Source: Tomocerus qinae | Taxonomy: Eukaryota > Arthropoda > Collembola > Entomobryomorpha > Tomoceridae | NCBI GenBank assembly: GCA_020055645.1 | Contig: CM034546.1 | Span: forward strand, 87,730,001 to 87,794,000 | Direction: 5' to 3' | DNA: 64,000 nucleotides | Shown here: positions 22,401-34,329 of the stretch, one piece after another | Layout: each line of letters begins with the position of its first letter | Numbering within the stretch: position 1 is the first letter of the stretch | Position numbers and translations under genes: made by a program | Notes under the pieces: generated by a model | The model's database searches: none | Seen by the model: only the letters and a program-made list of their open reading frames with translations | Told to the model about the DNA's origin: nothing

Positions 22401-25400
22401 TTATTGCAGGTTATCAAGACTGCCATAAGAAATGTAATGTAAATGTTCGCATTGCATGTCGGAGACTAAATACCCCATTTTGCTGGACTTAAAATATGGT
22501 CAGTTGACCCGGCGTGTTGGAAAGCATAAATACTTTACATATACAGGGAGTTAATTCAAATAGTACAAACGACAAACTCAAGGTAGACTGAAAAGGCCGG
22601 GAACTATCAAGGTGAGACTGGCTAGTCCGTTTCCATATAATATTTCTCATTTAATTTATGTCGGTCAATTACCATACATACATCCGTGTAGCATTGTGCC
22701 TGCAGAAGTGAGTGAGAAGTATTATTAGGCTGTAGAGAAATAAAAGGAAATATGATTAGAATTTCCGCAAATGCTTTTCATGTGTTTGTAAGGACATTTA
22801 GAAATAGAAATGAGAAAGCAGGACAGACGACAACTTGGAGTGCAATTCTTGTCACAGTCAATCATGAAAAGCTCATTAGTGTACATGTATATAGTTAGAC
22901 ATTATTGCTCGTTCTGCTGTATCTAGCCAGTCCAGAGAGTAATAAGCCCGTTCCATATTTACCTTTGGCAAACTAATTAAGACGTCTCTCTCTTTCAGAG
23001 TTGCCATTTTGTGCGGGAGAAATGTGTAGTTATTAGCATGCAGAAGATAGATGAGTGAGTGTCAGATACATCATCTCTGAAGATCTGCACTAATGCGGTG
23101 TGGAGGCAACGAAAAAGCATTAAGAGGAGATATATATATAGACACAGAGGGAGGAAGTCGAGACAGATGAGAGTCTTGAAAGTAGCCTGAACAAATAGTG
23201 CGAGGAGACGTGATTGCGCAGAGACAGGCGGATGATTGATTGACAGTTGCAAGTATTTAGGTTAGGACTCGGGGTGTCAAGTGACGCAGACTTACTTTAT
23301 TCAAACTGTCTAATCAATCATCCCTTATCATAATTTGATGATGGAGAGTGAGTGACACTTTCCAACTTATTTCTCCCTAACCTTCCCTGAACCTCCCTTC
23401 CCCACTTTGCAGTCCTCCTCTAAAAAGTCAAGTGAATATACTATGTTGTTGTTATTATTAGTTGTATGTAAGAGAGCGAACGAAGTAGTAGTCGAATGTA
23501 TTCATGTGGCATTGCATTATTAGATCACATCAATCAGCCAGCCTCGCCTACCACACAAACGACTCTGCCATTTTATTAGATAATGTTTCCATTCTGCTAA
23601 TCCATTACGAGCTCTAATCCAGGTGTCAAGATCTCGAATCGAATTCATCATAACCACCTGTCTGTCACGTCAGCCTTTGTGTTTCCACTATGCTACTACT
23701 ACTGCTAATACTTCTACTACTCTCTAATCATCTTTTACTCTATATACTCTACACACACATCAGAATCCACTCTCCTCCTCCTGGACATTGCACACATAAC
23801 AGTCAGTTTCCCATTTACGTCCGTCCTTAGGTAACAAGTCTCTCTAATCCCAACCAACTCACTAAATATATTCTGCAGCTCTCTACGTCCATTCTACTTC
23901 ACACGAATCAACGCGGCTGATTGATTATCATTTTGATGAGGATTAAGCGACACGTTCACTCACTTCACTCTGACGCATTGCGAATATCGTGCAGAATGTG
24001 AAAACCCAGATACACTCTGCATCCTATTTACACATATTCAACCAAACATGTCCATTTCATACCATAAAACAAAATGCATTGTAAATCCCAAACAGTTTTT
24101 TCCACATTATTTAAAGCATTAATGGTTCTCTCTCACTATGTACATGTGCAAATATTTACATCCGGGCTTTTGTGTGATATTACCCTACTACTACGTGGTA
24201 GGGGCAACAAAACAATTTCAATTTTGTCAAACTGAATGTATTTCAGTAGGCTTGTTTTACATGTCTACTTCACTCAACTACTACTGCTGCTTACATGAAT
24301 ACAAATAATGTTACTAGTAAGTATTTATGTTTTGTATATCAAATGTACACATATTTGTAGCTTATTGGATAATATTGAATTTGACCTGGTCTTATATCTC
24401 TCTGTCTATTTGCTTCTCATTTATGTGGAATGGATCGACTTACTTTGTGCTCTTCAGTGGCTCTTGTGCCGACGGTACCTGTTAAACTCTAAATGTAAAA
24501 AATGAGACTTAGCCGTCTGTTGTGTTTAGAGAGGATTAGTAATTCTCTGCTGCTGTGATAACCGTCCATTTGTGACTCGCCTTGCTGTGTCAACCCAGCA
24601 CTGGTCAAATCCCAACGAGATAGAAGCATAACACATGTATTTATCCCATTCTAATTCCTTTGCCTTGCTTTTGCTTGTTAAGGATTAGCATGTCATGTCA
24701 GCACTCTACATTTGCACCAAAGCTTTGGTGAGGATGTTTTGCTTTGCAAAGGCAAACCAACAAAGGGAACATGTTTACTAACAGATAGTACGGAATAAAA
24801 TTTAAATTCTCGGAAGGATTTCAATTCACTTACTCACATTGGTTATTGGGCCTTAATTCCCTGGCTGAAACATAAAAACGAACAATGGGCAACTACCTGC
24901 TGCTAAAAAAATGTCTTCTACTGCGTGTCAAACTTATCTGGAATTGGCATGTAAAAGGACTTGGTATTAATAAGAAAGAGTCTTCGTGTAATGACTGCCA
25001 AGTCAGGCAAGGCCACCTGACATGATTTTGACAAGACACAAGTTGACATGACAGATGCTCTTCAACTTCCCTCGTCTTGTTGTAGTTATTAGCGCTTTTT
25101 TGGCCCGACTATGGGAAGGCTCCCATTTCTGTCGGCAAACTGTGACTGATGTCAGTAAAAGAGTTTCGATTACAAACGACTTGAGTGGCTCATCGTCAGA
25201 CCTTAACAATCCTTCTCCTATCGTTTCCACTCTTTGCTTTGCATTATATTACTCTGTACACTTTTATATTTAGGACTAATGGTGAAGCATATGTTTATTC
25301 TAGCGGTAATAATAATAATAATAATATATGAGAATGACTGGAGGAAATAATACTTTTGACACATTGTGAGTGCCCTGAGTGTAGAAACACATTGTGAACA

Positions 25401-27490
25401 CATCAAAAACAAAAATAATAAAGGCATATGGACATAATGTAGTCAAATCGATAGCGGAGAATCATAAACTGAGGAATAAAGAGGCAGAGAAATGGAAAGA
25501 GTTAAATGGACACGGACCAACACGCAGAGTATACATTATAGTCATAACATTGTATAGTTATGAGGAGAAGAAAGTTTCGTTAGTTGAGTGAATGAGTGTA
25601 AGTAAATTGCCTGGAGGCGACGGCGGCTTTGTATTCCAGCTCGTTACGTAGCCGGGCGGCTCTTTACAAGTCGACGAATACGGCTGCCAAACTCTCAAAG
25701 TCTAAAATCAAAGGAGGATCAATCTAAAAGCATCAAAATGAGAATAGCTGGGAATTGGGAAAAGAGTCGACAAGAGAGACATGTGTCTTCTCTTCAACAC
25801 ACTACTAATCGCCCCAGGCACTTCTATCCGTATATATTGATATACTATTATATTTATTTATCCTAAAGAGCGTGACTAATACATGTTTGTGTGATATGTT
25901 GTTGGCTCATAGAGATATCTTGACTCTCGGCCGCTAGGCTGGGTTTGATACTGAGTGGAAAAGTGGTCTAGTGAGTCTAGATTTAAAATATTATTATGAA
26001 GATTGGACATTATGTTTGGAGTGTGCTGTACGTTAAGCATGTGCCTGTCCTCAACTGTCGATGGTTGTGTCACTCCTAAACTAGCAAGGGTCACAAGGCT
26101 TAAGGCTTACTATCTAGGGTGCGTGTACTTTATTGAATATGTTTTCTGAAATAAAAACACTGATAAACACAGTAGTTGCTACTAACTAATTTATTAATGA
26201 TAAAAATACTGCTAAAAACAAGTGAGCGAGATTGCAATGTGCAGATCGTCACTCGGAATTAATTCACGAACAGAAAACCAATTGCAATGTGCAATGGTAT
26301 GTTGCAGAAAGCTCAATTAGCGTCTCTTGCTTCTGGAGCGTTGCTTGAATGCAAAAAATCATTAGAATATTGCTTAATATAATAAATTCAATTGAGTGGT
26401 GTAAAACCAAATAAAACAAAACAAATGCGCTCTAGCGCTACAATACTCTAAATGAAACAAAGCGATTCTTGGAAGCGTATGCGTTTCCAACAGACATCCA
26501 ATTCAAAAGATATTGCAGTAAATCCAAAAATTGTAAAAGTGAATTTTATTTAGTAATATCCTTTGAACGAGATGCCTGATTCTTAAAATACTTAAAATCT
26601 AAACTCACTAGACTACTTTTAATCGGTTGTGTTAGTATCATCTCTCTTACTGCTACCGTTTAGTAATTATCATCATATAATTATAACCACAGATGTCCCT
26701 TCCTGCCTAGCAGCCGAAATATCCCTCCGAGGCAGAAATTTCTCTCAGCCTACAACATATATACAGCAATGCCTAACTGCTTATACTCTTTGTGTATTAC
26801 ATATCTCTTGTGCTCTAGATCTTGTTAAAGTTAACTAATAAATATTATTTGAGCACATGAAATATATTATTGTAGAATGCATGGTAGGTCTTACATTATC
26901 GTGTGGAATCTGAACGAGTAGACAGTCAGTACGCACATTGAGTACACTCTCATCATCACATGTGTATCAGAGCCGTGAAAAGGTTTAACGACTTTGGCTG
27001 TACATTGTCCATGGATTACTCTGTATTAACTCAAGTTATATTAGTAAACTAAGTTAAAGTACAGCATTAGTATATGATTATAGGTAGTTAGATGTATATA
27101 TATAAAAGGAAAGCAGTGCATGGGAGCAAAGGAGAACAGCCATTAGAAAACCCACCATCAACATCAACATCAACTTCAACTGTTCAACTTAAAAGCTCAT
27201 AAATCATCTTTTCCTCCGTCTCGTCTTCTAGCTCCGGCTCACAGATAGTATAGCAGAGGACAGGCTGAGGAGCTTTACATTACATTACGCAGCCAAGACT
27301 GTCATCCAGACCAAACGAACTGGTAGATCATCCTATTTCCATTTATAGAGAACGATCGAATGATGAACTATCTCTCTCTCCTCCATTATCCTCTCTTAAT
27401 TTATATACCTATACTTTACACCCAGACGAGAACTTACTACATCTATCTATTCTCTTTTTTGTATTTCGCATTTCTGTTAGTGGCTGGGTG
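19470..27490. other. non-coding stretch of about 8 kb
   Basis: Only short random ORFs. I see simple-sequence patches (for example TAATAATAATAATA near 25308) and many TGACA words near 25020-25055, but no gene, RNA gene or terminal-repeat element. A TATATATAAAAGG box at about 27095-27109 is followed by a CATCAA-rich stretch without an ORF. It lies upstream of noc/elbow and may hold distal regulatory DNA. Confidence 0.4.
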
Positions 27491-27495
27491 AGTTC

Positions 27496-27769
27496 ATTAC
27501 GTCTTAATACCCCACCTATCGTAATACCCCTCAGTTGTACTACCCCTGACCATGGTAAGGCCCGATGCGAATTATATTATTTAAAAATAATTATGTACAT
27601 ATTAGCCATAGTCAAAATCTAATATTGCACAAAATGATAAACTTCACCTTATCCTACCTTTTCCTTAATATTGGAAACGATGACATGAGATTGAATCGGG
27701 GGCTAGTACAGCGGAGGGATAGTAAATTTGGAGGTTGTTCAACGGAGGGGTATTCTAATAGGACGTGTT
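27496..27769. mobile_element. short member of the C/G-run TIR family
   Basis: The left end reads ACGTCTTAATACCCC followed by further TAATACCCC/TACTACCCC iterations. The right end holds the inverse (GGAGGGGTATTCTAATAGGACGT). The same arrangement at much larger scale forms the arms of the 61914-62943 element. The centre is AT-rich and non-coding. I could not find a clean target duplication, so the limits are approximate. Confidence 0.5.
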
Positions 27770-28335
27770 TTACAATGTGGGGGGATTTAAGTTGTTATAT
27801 ACCAGTGAGTGTATTCATACTAGTTATAGCAGTGGTGGCTCTTCCCTTAGCGTTTGCCTTGGCAGTCCCGAGTTGTTCCTTTCCTGACGCCATAAGGAAC
27901 GGTGGGGAAGGCCAGGACAGAAGACTCCTCCGGCAATAGTATCATTCATTTCATCCTCTCTCTCATCTCGTCTGCATGGCATGGCCTTTGATGTTTCGCT
28001 TTGTTTACAGCACTCTGAAAAATTGACTCGAGTCGTAAACTTAGCGTCAAAACAAGACTCCAATCAGTTCCCCAAATGCCGACGTCAATAATTCACATCC
28101 CCAAACGAATCCAACCAAGTCAAGACAACTCCCAGGCACTCAGCTCTATTTCTCTCTTTAAACTACTTCCGAGCACTAATTTAGCAATTCAAGCTCATAC
28201 TCTCATTCTCTCCTTCTCATTTCACTCACTTTTAGATCGTTTCCCCCATGAACCTTGTGGTTTCCATTCTTAGTGTTGATCCCCCACCTTCTCTTTTACA
28301 ATTTCAAGTACTCCATATTAATCAATTTTGGTTAT

Positions 28336-29093
28336 AGCTCGCCTGAATAGGGCAGCTTATAAAACCGAACAGTCTGTCCTTATGTCCGTCCGTACGTCCG
28401 TCCGTACGTCCGTTCGTCCATACGTCCGTCCCCACGATAACTTCCGAATGCAATGACGGATATTGACCAAACTTGGCAAAAACAATGCCTATGGACCACT
28501 GACGACCCCTATTGAATTGGGGGTAATTCGGTCCATTGGTTGCTGAGATAACGCGCGCTCACTTTGTCTTCATTTTGATAGTCAAAGTGAAAATTTGGCA
28601 TTAAATGGACGTTAAAAAGTTCAATGGCGTTTCCTATAAATTGTTAGCATGATAGTATAAAATATTTCAATCCGCTTCTACCAAATTTGAGATTTTATAA
28701 TAAAGCAAATTAAACCGATAATAACTATTACACGTGGAAATAAATCTAATTTGGATTTTTATTCAATTTTATAGTCAAATTTCCATTTTTCGATTTCTTT
28801 TTAATTTTGATTGTCATTATTAACCGATTTTAATTGTCTGTAGATTTTAATACTCAGAATCAATCAAGATTGAATATCTGTTGATTTTCATAGTCAACAT
28901 TAATCAATTTTGGTTTTCTGTTGATTTTGATAGTCAATGTCAATTTATTTTGATTTGCTGTGGGCTTTTATATTGAATTATGAATTGTATTAATCTAGTT
29001 TGAATTAGTGCTTACTTTAATAATCAAAATAAATTAATTTCTATTTTTATTACAACCAAAATGTGCACACGGTCCCCTTTACTCAGGCGAGCT
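28336..29093. repeat. AGCTCGCCT-ended interspersed repeat (copy A)
   Basis: It starts AGCTCGCCTGAA and ends with the inverse TCAGGCGAGCT. It contains a (GTCC)n/(CGTC)n microsatellite at 28376-28430. After this comes a stretch starting ACGATAACTTC and holding AACTTGGCAAAAAC and GGTCCATTGGTTGCTGAGAT, then a 40-bp degenerate tandem repeat. A second copy starts at 29119 and a third, partial one lies near 30015-30130. No ORF. This may be the non-coding end of a larger transposon. Confidence 0.6.
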
Positions 29094-29520
29094 TCTGTTA
29101 CGGCTTGCTGTAGGTTTTAGCTCGCCTGAAAAGGCAGCATATAGAATCGCACAGTCCGTCCGTCCGCCCGTTTACACGATAACTTTTGAAGACATTGATG
29201 GATTTCAACTAAACTTGGCAAAAACATTGCCTATGGACCTGTGACAAAGCCTATTGAAAATGGGCTACATTGGTCCATAGGTTGCTGAGTTGCTGAGATA
29301 CTCAATCTTAATCTAGTTTGATGTTATTTTGATTTTCATAGTCAACAGTTATCTATTTTGATTTTCTGTTGATTTTCTATTGACTTTAATAGTCAACAGT
29401 TATATATTTTGATTTTCTGTTGATTTTCTATTGGTTTTAATAGTCAATATTAATCTATTTTGATTTTCTATTGATTTTAAAAGTCAATATTAATCTAATT
29501 TGATTTTCTGTTGACTGTCA
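28850..29520. repeat. degenerate tandem repeat, unit about 40 bp
   Basis: Repeats of the form GTTGATTTT.ATAGTCAA.. followed by TTAATCTATTTTGATTTTCT run through the end of copy A and then again inside copy B (29119 onward). This shows the array belongs to the AGCTCGCCT repeat. Units have drifted considerably. Non-coding. Confidence 0.7.
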
Positions 29521-30130
29521 CTGTCAAAGTAAAAAATGCCCCTGTAAAAAGAATGATATACACTGTGGCACTAAATGCCACAACGGCAGCAGCCATTCTT
29601 GCAAAAATTTACATAATCGAACTCCTGGCTTTGGAAAAAATATCAATTATTAATAATTATAGCAGCGAAACATACTTAACTATTTGACTGTCAATCTTGA
29701 CTTAATAATTTTTGATTTTATTATGACTGATTCAAAAAGTGCAATATACTTAATATTTATGAATATTATAGAAAATAATGATTACAATGAATAAATATAA
29801 GAGTAACCTAAAATCTGCGACATTGGTGGCACTTATACACATAGAATCATTCATATCAATCCTTTACGACATATTATCCCTCCCAGTCGGAAACCTCATG
29901 GCTCGGTGCCGCTAGCGGTACAGAGCTATCTCTCCCTGCCTAGTCGGAGAGGGCCATTATATCCCTCCCAGTAAACTTTCCCTCTCCGCCTACAACACAT
30001 ACACAATACACAAAAGTAGTACGAACCCTATTCATTTTGGTTTAAATCGGTCCATAGGTTGCTGAGATGCCGCGCGCTCACTTTGTCTTCATTTTGATCG
30101 TCAAAGTAGAAAATAGGCATAAAAAAGTTA
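29119..30130. repeat. AGCTCGCCT repeat copies B and C around a foldback-arm copy
   Basis: Copy B starts AGCTCGCCTGAAAAGGCAGC and carries the same (GTCC)n, ACGATAACTT and TTGCTGAGAT words as copy A. After the foldback-arm copy (29553-29996), repeat sequence resumes with GGTCCATAGGTTGCTGAGAT and TTTGTCTTCATTTTGAT, which matches a region earlier in the unit. So at least a partial third copy is present. Confidence 0.55.
29553..29996. mobile_element. single-arm copy of the 679-1948 foldback family
   Basis: It matches the reverse complement of the left arm of the 679-1948 element, including the stretch ACTGTGGCACTAAATGCCA (loop side), the CAATATACTTAATATTTATGAA block, and the CCCTCCCAGT blocks, ending CTCCGCCTACAAC. 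The opposite arm is absent, so this is a truncated or single-arm derivative. Confidence 0.7.
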
Positions 30131-31500
30131 ATAAGTTTTGTTAATTGATTCATTTCTTATAAGCTACGTACGAATTATAGATGTTTCAAAAAATTCAAAA
30201 CTCAAACTTACTACATACGTGCAAAATTCCACATACACGTGAGTGGATGAGTCTTAATAAAATTAATGATTGGAAACAGTTGATTGACAGAGATTTTATG
30301 AAGATATGCCCCAAAATTGGGTTTGTGAGGACAACATTTGCTGAGAGAAGAGGATAATAATAAAAGAAAGCCATTAGTAGCATATTAGTTTGTCTCCATG
30401 GTTCAGGTTAACAATATTTTAAATGAGTCTGTCTGCTGGCTGTGGCCTAGCATTGCTAACAGTTCTCATCTCCAGTTTCACAAAGCGAGTAAACGAAAGA
30501 TATAATATGTATAAATATAGAGCTTCTGCTATCTTGTGCGGATGTAGTAGGCAATTTCCATTAGTAACTTACGACATGGCATAAGCACTTACAGAACTCT
30601 CAAAGTCTAATACTACGGATTAAAAGTCGTAATAGAACAAAACAAAACTTCAGACTCGAATAAATAGGAGCAATAAGCAGAAATGGCTGACTGGCTCTGT
30701 TTTTGGGTTCCAGATCAAATGTCAGGTCACATCACAATCATACAACATTCACAACCCCAACATGTCAATGCTTACTCAGTCACTCTGCACTCATTTCTTG
30801 TGACGTATACAATGCCATGTCTCAGAGCAATATAATATGTACTACTAGCTGGTTAGCCCGTCCTACGACAGGGCTCTGTTTCACATAAAGCAAAATTAAA
30901 GATTCAAATATGATCAATCCCAAGCTCAAGTGTCCTGATATTTCGTACCACCGTTTCCTATCCCTAGACATTTTAAGATATTTTTTCCACGGTTCTTATT
31001 AACTTGCACACGGGTGTAGGCAATGTATTTTGAGTATAGTGACGGCCATTGTGGTTTGTGTGGTGCGTCGTTCTCGTTCCGTGAAATTGGGGTGTGATTT
31101 AGAATTGACGTGTGTTAGACTGAATAGAATTATGATATAATGTGACCTTACTGCAAGGATTATGACTTTATGACATTTAATTGTGCATTAAATAAAACAG
31201 TAAACGTTTGGTTTATAATATTTAACTACACATTCGAATTAGTGAATTTACTTAGGGTCAATTTAGGCCAATTAATATAATTTAGAATACTTTGAAATGA
31301 AATATCAGATTAGGTAGCCTTTCGATATGTTGCTCAATGCTAGTATCAAACAGGACTGCCGGTCATCAATTCTTAGGTATTGCAAAATCACCGAGGCTGT
31401 GTGGTCGATAGTTTCACTAAGCCAGGTGTTTGAAATCTCTCGCATACGTCTGTAGGCATCTTAAAATGGCTAGGGCTATACCACCTCGGCCAATCCGTAC
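30131..31500. other. non-coding spacer
   Basis: AT-rich with short ORFs only. A GCCCGTCCTACGACAGGGC hairpin near 30857 resembles the hairpin at the left flank of both minisatellite-bearing repeats (2582, 17970) and may mark a fragment of that repeat. Nothing else is supported. Confidence 0.35.
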
Positions 31501-31524
31501 CCATTCCATAGTCTCAGCTCCCCA

Positions 31525-32005
31525 CCCCTTCCCAAAAAAAATAAATGTTTCATCGACATGTGGTCTCCATCTCAGCCCCCCCTCCCAAATAACAATTTTT
31601 TCATCCACATGTAGCCTCCACCTCCCCGCCCCTTCCCAAATAACAATTTTTTCATCGACATGTAGTGTCCACCTCCCTGCCCCCTCTGAAATAGCAACTT
31701 TTTCACTGAGATGTAACCAGTGTTTTATTTTAGCCGGCTGAAAAGGATTTTGACCAACCAGCCGGCTAAAATGGCTAGTGGCCAAAATGGCCAAAAATCA
31801 TTGTTTTTTAAATTTCCCGCCAAATCAAGGATGATTGTCTCAGTTCACATAGCCCCATTTGACTATTTTTGGCCATTTCAGCCATTTTGGCCATTTCAAC
31901 CACTGGCTAACAAAGAATTTCAACCAGCCGGCCGGCCATTTTAGCCAGCCATTTTAACCAACCAGCCGGCTGGTCATCGAACACTGCATGTAACCTCCAT
32001 GACCA
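31525..32005. repeat. 51-bp minisatellite split by a MITE
   Basis: About four units of 51 bp, of the form TTTTTCATCGACATGTAGTG followed by TCCACCTCCC(TG/CG)CCCC and a spacer, run to about 31717. The unit resumes after the element at 31718-31986 (…ATGTAACCTCCATG). The minus strand gives a spurious 17-residue-repeat ORF (HVDEKIVIWEGAGRW). A different short tandem (GTTTTATTTGACATGG…) follows at 32005-32140. Confidence 0.7.
31718..31986. mobile_element. hAT-like MITE, 269 bp
   Basis: The ends are CAGTGTT…AGCCGGCTG and CAGCCGGCT…AACACTG as inverted repeats. It is flanked by 8-bp direct repeats GATGTAAC (31710-31717) and CATGTAAC (31987-31994), with one mismatch. The inside repeats AGCCGGCT and GGCCA(A/T)TT(T/C) motifs. 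CA…TG termini and an 8-bp TSD are hAT features. It has no ORF. Confidence 0.75.
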
Positions 32006-32238
32006 GTTTTATTTGACATGGTATGGGTTGATACTGTTCGGGTTGAGACTAGTTTTATTTGACATGGTATGGGTTGACAAGGTTTGGAAGGAAAAAGTTT
32101 GAAAGCGGTTTTGGTTGAGACGGTTTGGGAGGAAAATGAAATCAATTTTGTTGTTAATTAAATCATACCTTAAAGAAACCCACAATGCCAAATATATTGT
32201 ACTATTGTACTATATTTCGGTTCCAATTGTAATTAGTT

Positions 32239-32693
32239 ATAACCTAGCCACCTTGGTCTGTTGGTGTGGACACTCAATTCCATACTGGCGGTCAAGGGTT
32301 CGAATCCTGTCAGTGGCTTGGGACATTGGTACATGGAGTGGGTTTTTCTCCACAGCTGTTAGTAGTCACATTACTAATATGCAATGGTTTTCCCTACTCT
32401 CCACTAACTGACTTGTCAGATAGGAGAAATGCCCGTAATTGGGATGTACCTTAACAGTCTTCTGTTCTAACCGCTTCTGCTTCCTATCCTATGCTCTGCC
32501 TTCCTATTCCTGCACTAACCACTTGGAGTGAGCGCCCTTGATGAAATAAGGCAAGGTTGTGAGGGGTAAACTCACATAAAACGCCAGCGATCTCCAGGTT
32601 CTCTAGTTGCCCTTTCCTTGTAACGTTACCACTCTGAATGTGCCTTGAGCCAAATTCGGAGTATAAACCCCTATCCTTTTTATCCTTTATTGC
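32239..32693 (+). mobile_element. tRNA-derived SINE, about 455 bp
   Basis: The head at 32247-32317 is tRNA-like. It has a box-A-like TGGTCTGTTGG at 32254-32264, a perfect box B GGTTCGAATCC at 32297-32307, and acceptor ends GCCAC/GTGGC that can pair. About 375 bp of unrelated body follows, ending in a short TATCCTTT repeat tail. AATTAGTT at 32231-32238 and 32694-32701 is the probable target duplication. These are the standard parts of a Pol III-transcribed SINE mobilised by a partner LINE. No second copy is visible here. Confidence 0.8.
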
Positions 32694-32704
32694 AATTAGT
32701 TTTT

Positions 32705-33345
32705 TTTCTGTCTAACAAGCTACTGCACGACTTTGTACGATGAATAGAACGAAATTTACATCAATTTTTAATTACTTTTTAGTTTTTCACCCACTTTCTC
32801 TGTCAATTGAAGGCTGTAACCTATTTGGTATTATCAGCAAACCTGCAGGGTTTCAGTTAAGCTATTGCACGACTTGTTATATGAATCGTTACATCCATTT
32901 TCAATTATTTTAAGTTTTAAATCATATTACGTATCAGGGGAAGGTTATAACCTATTTAGTAGTGTTTGTGGACCTGTCAGATTTCAATCGAGCTATTGCA
33001 CTACTTTATACAATGAAAAGATCTGACGTTGGGTCGATTTTTGGTTATGTTATGTTATGTTATGTTAACCTGTTCAGCAATGTGGCAAATCATGTTAGCT
33101 GTCGAACACGCTTTTACACAACGCTGTATGATACCCAAAACGAAAGTTACGTCGATTTTTAGTAAAATTTAGTTTTTAAACCCCTCCCCTGGTCAGGGGG
33201 TGTGACCGATCTTGCTGATTTACGAACTCTGTTTTATTTGTTACTTCAAAAAGCTACCTTGAAAATTTTGAAGTACCTAGTTTAAACCGTCGAAGGCTAT
33301 CCTTTAACAGGGATTAACGGATGGACAGACAGACAGCAGAAATAG
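32705..33345. repeat. diverged tandem units of about 110-170 bp, interspersed-repeat type
   Basis: Four diverged units each contain (A/G)GCTA.TGCACGACTT or similar, followed by an ATGAA…TTACATC..TTTTTAATT-like stretch and GG.TGTAACC.ATTT. The last ends with AACGGATGGACAGACAGACAG. A (GTTAT)n patch lies at 33043-33066. It looks like the non-coding part of a decayed retroelement. No ORF can be assigned. Confidence 0.5.
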
Positions 33346-33502
33346 TATTCGCATAAAGAGAAAAAAACTTTTCTGAATAATGATCATTGTTAAAAACAAG
33401 TTAAAATCGGATTGCGTGATGGATAGTAAAAGGGAAATAAACTAATGAGTGATGTTTCTTCTCGAGAAATGCTTTGTTATTATAGTTTCTTTGGCATACT
33501 AA

Positions 33503-34057
33503 TGTATGGGCGTACAGGTCTTGGTCTAAACAGCCGCTTCTCAGGCTCGAATTCGAGTCGCTGTAGCGCTTCAGGTCTAAAAGGTAGATAGTCTGGAGCT
33601 GGGAGAAGCTGTCATTGCCGTATATTTGTTATTAGCATTGATTTGCCTATCTTAGTGACAATATGATTATCTATCAATGCCTTGTCTGTAGTGTATGGAT
33701 TGTTCTGTTGGTCTGTATACGTGCTACGAGTTCTACCTAGCACAAGTCTGGACAATGGGATGCACATGAGATGTTAAGGTTGGTTGAAGTAGACTGCCAT
33801 AAGTGATTTGCCTGCGGTCACTGGTGGTCGGCTTACATGTCCCGGTCCCTCTCCGCCTGCTCACCAGATCGAGTTGCGGGACAGTGTTGAGTCGTTCCGT
33901 CTCATGGTTTAGTACTCTTCACTAAGTCTCTTCGTGTAAGTCTGTCCACTTAGTAAAGTTGTTTCGGGAGTCACTGCAAGTAAGCCCTCGCGGCTTGAGC
34001 GGTAGCATAGCTCTACTAATCAATAGTAGTAGCCGTGCTCTCCCCCTAACACACACA
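33503..34057. mobile_element. probable solo LTR, 555 bp
   Basis: The segment begins TGTATGGGCG and ends CCTAACACACA, with the direct repeat TACTAA at 33497-33502 and 34058-34063 on both sides. TG…CA ends plus a 5-6 bp duplication and no ORF are what a recombined LTR leaves. The flank after the right TACTAA happens also to read TGTAT, so the exact junction could shift. No AATAAA is present on the plus strand. The orientation is unknown. Confidence 0.55.
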
Positions 34058-34106
34058 TACTAATGTATATTTCAAAATAATTTTTTTCGTGCATTTTGCT
34101 GCCCCT

Positions 34107-34326
34107 GCTTCTAGAAGTGTCAACATATAGTATTATTGCTTCTAGAATTGTCAACATATAGGGTTTTACTGCTTCTAGAAGTGTCAACATAGGGTTTTAC
34201 TGCTTCTAGAAGTGTCAACATAGGATTTTACTGCTTCCAGAAGTGTCAACATAGGGTTTTACTGCTTCCAAAAGTATCGACATAGGGTTTTATTGCTTCT
34301 AGAAGTGTCAACATAGGGTTTTACTG
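34107..34326. repeat. 31-bp tandem array, seven units
   Basis: Seven units of GCTTCTAGAAGTGTCAACAT plus AGGGTTTTACT. The first two carry small indels or changes. Most units carry the palindrome CTTCTAGAAG, which matches two inverted heat-shock-element half-sites (nTTCnnGAAn). No spacers alternate with the repeats, so it is not CRISPR-like. Confidence 0.85.
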
Positions 34327-34329
34327 CCG

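Noticed and set aside
27565-27939. 124-residue plus ORF with a hydrophobic segment
   Set aside because: It starts in the AT-rich centre of a MITE-like element and crosses its right arm; no start context or homologous motif.
31417-31794. 125-residue minus ORF with HVDEKIVIWEGAGRW repeats
   Set aside because: It reads through a 51-bp minisatellite and into a MITE; repeat artefact.
32247-32317. functional tRNA gene
   Set aside because: The anticodon arm does not pair properly, the T stem has a mismatch, and a long body with flanking duplication makes it a SINE head.
34107-34326. CRISPR array
   Set aside because: Units are directly contiguous with no unique spacers, in a eukaryotic genome.
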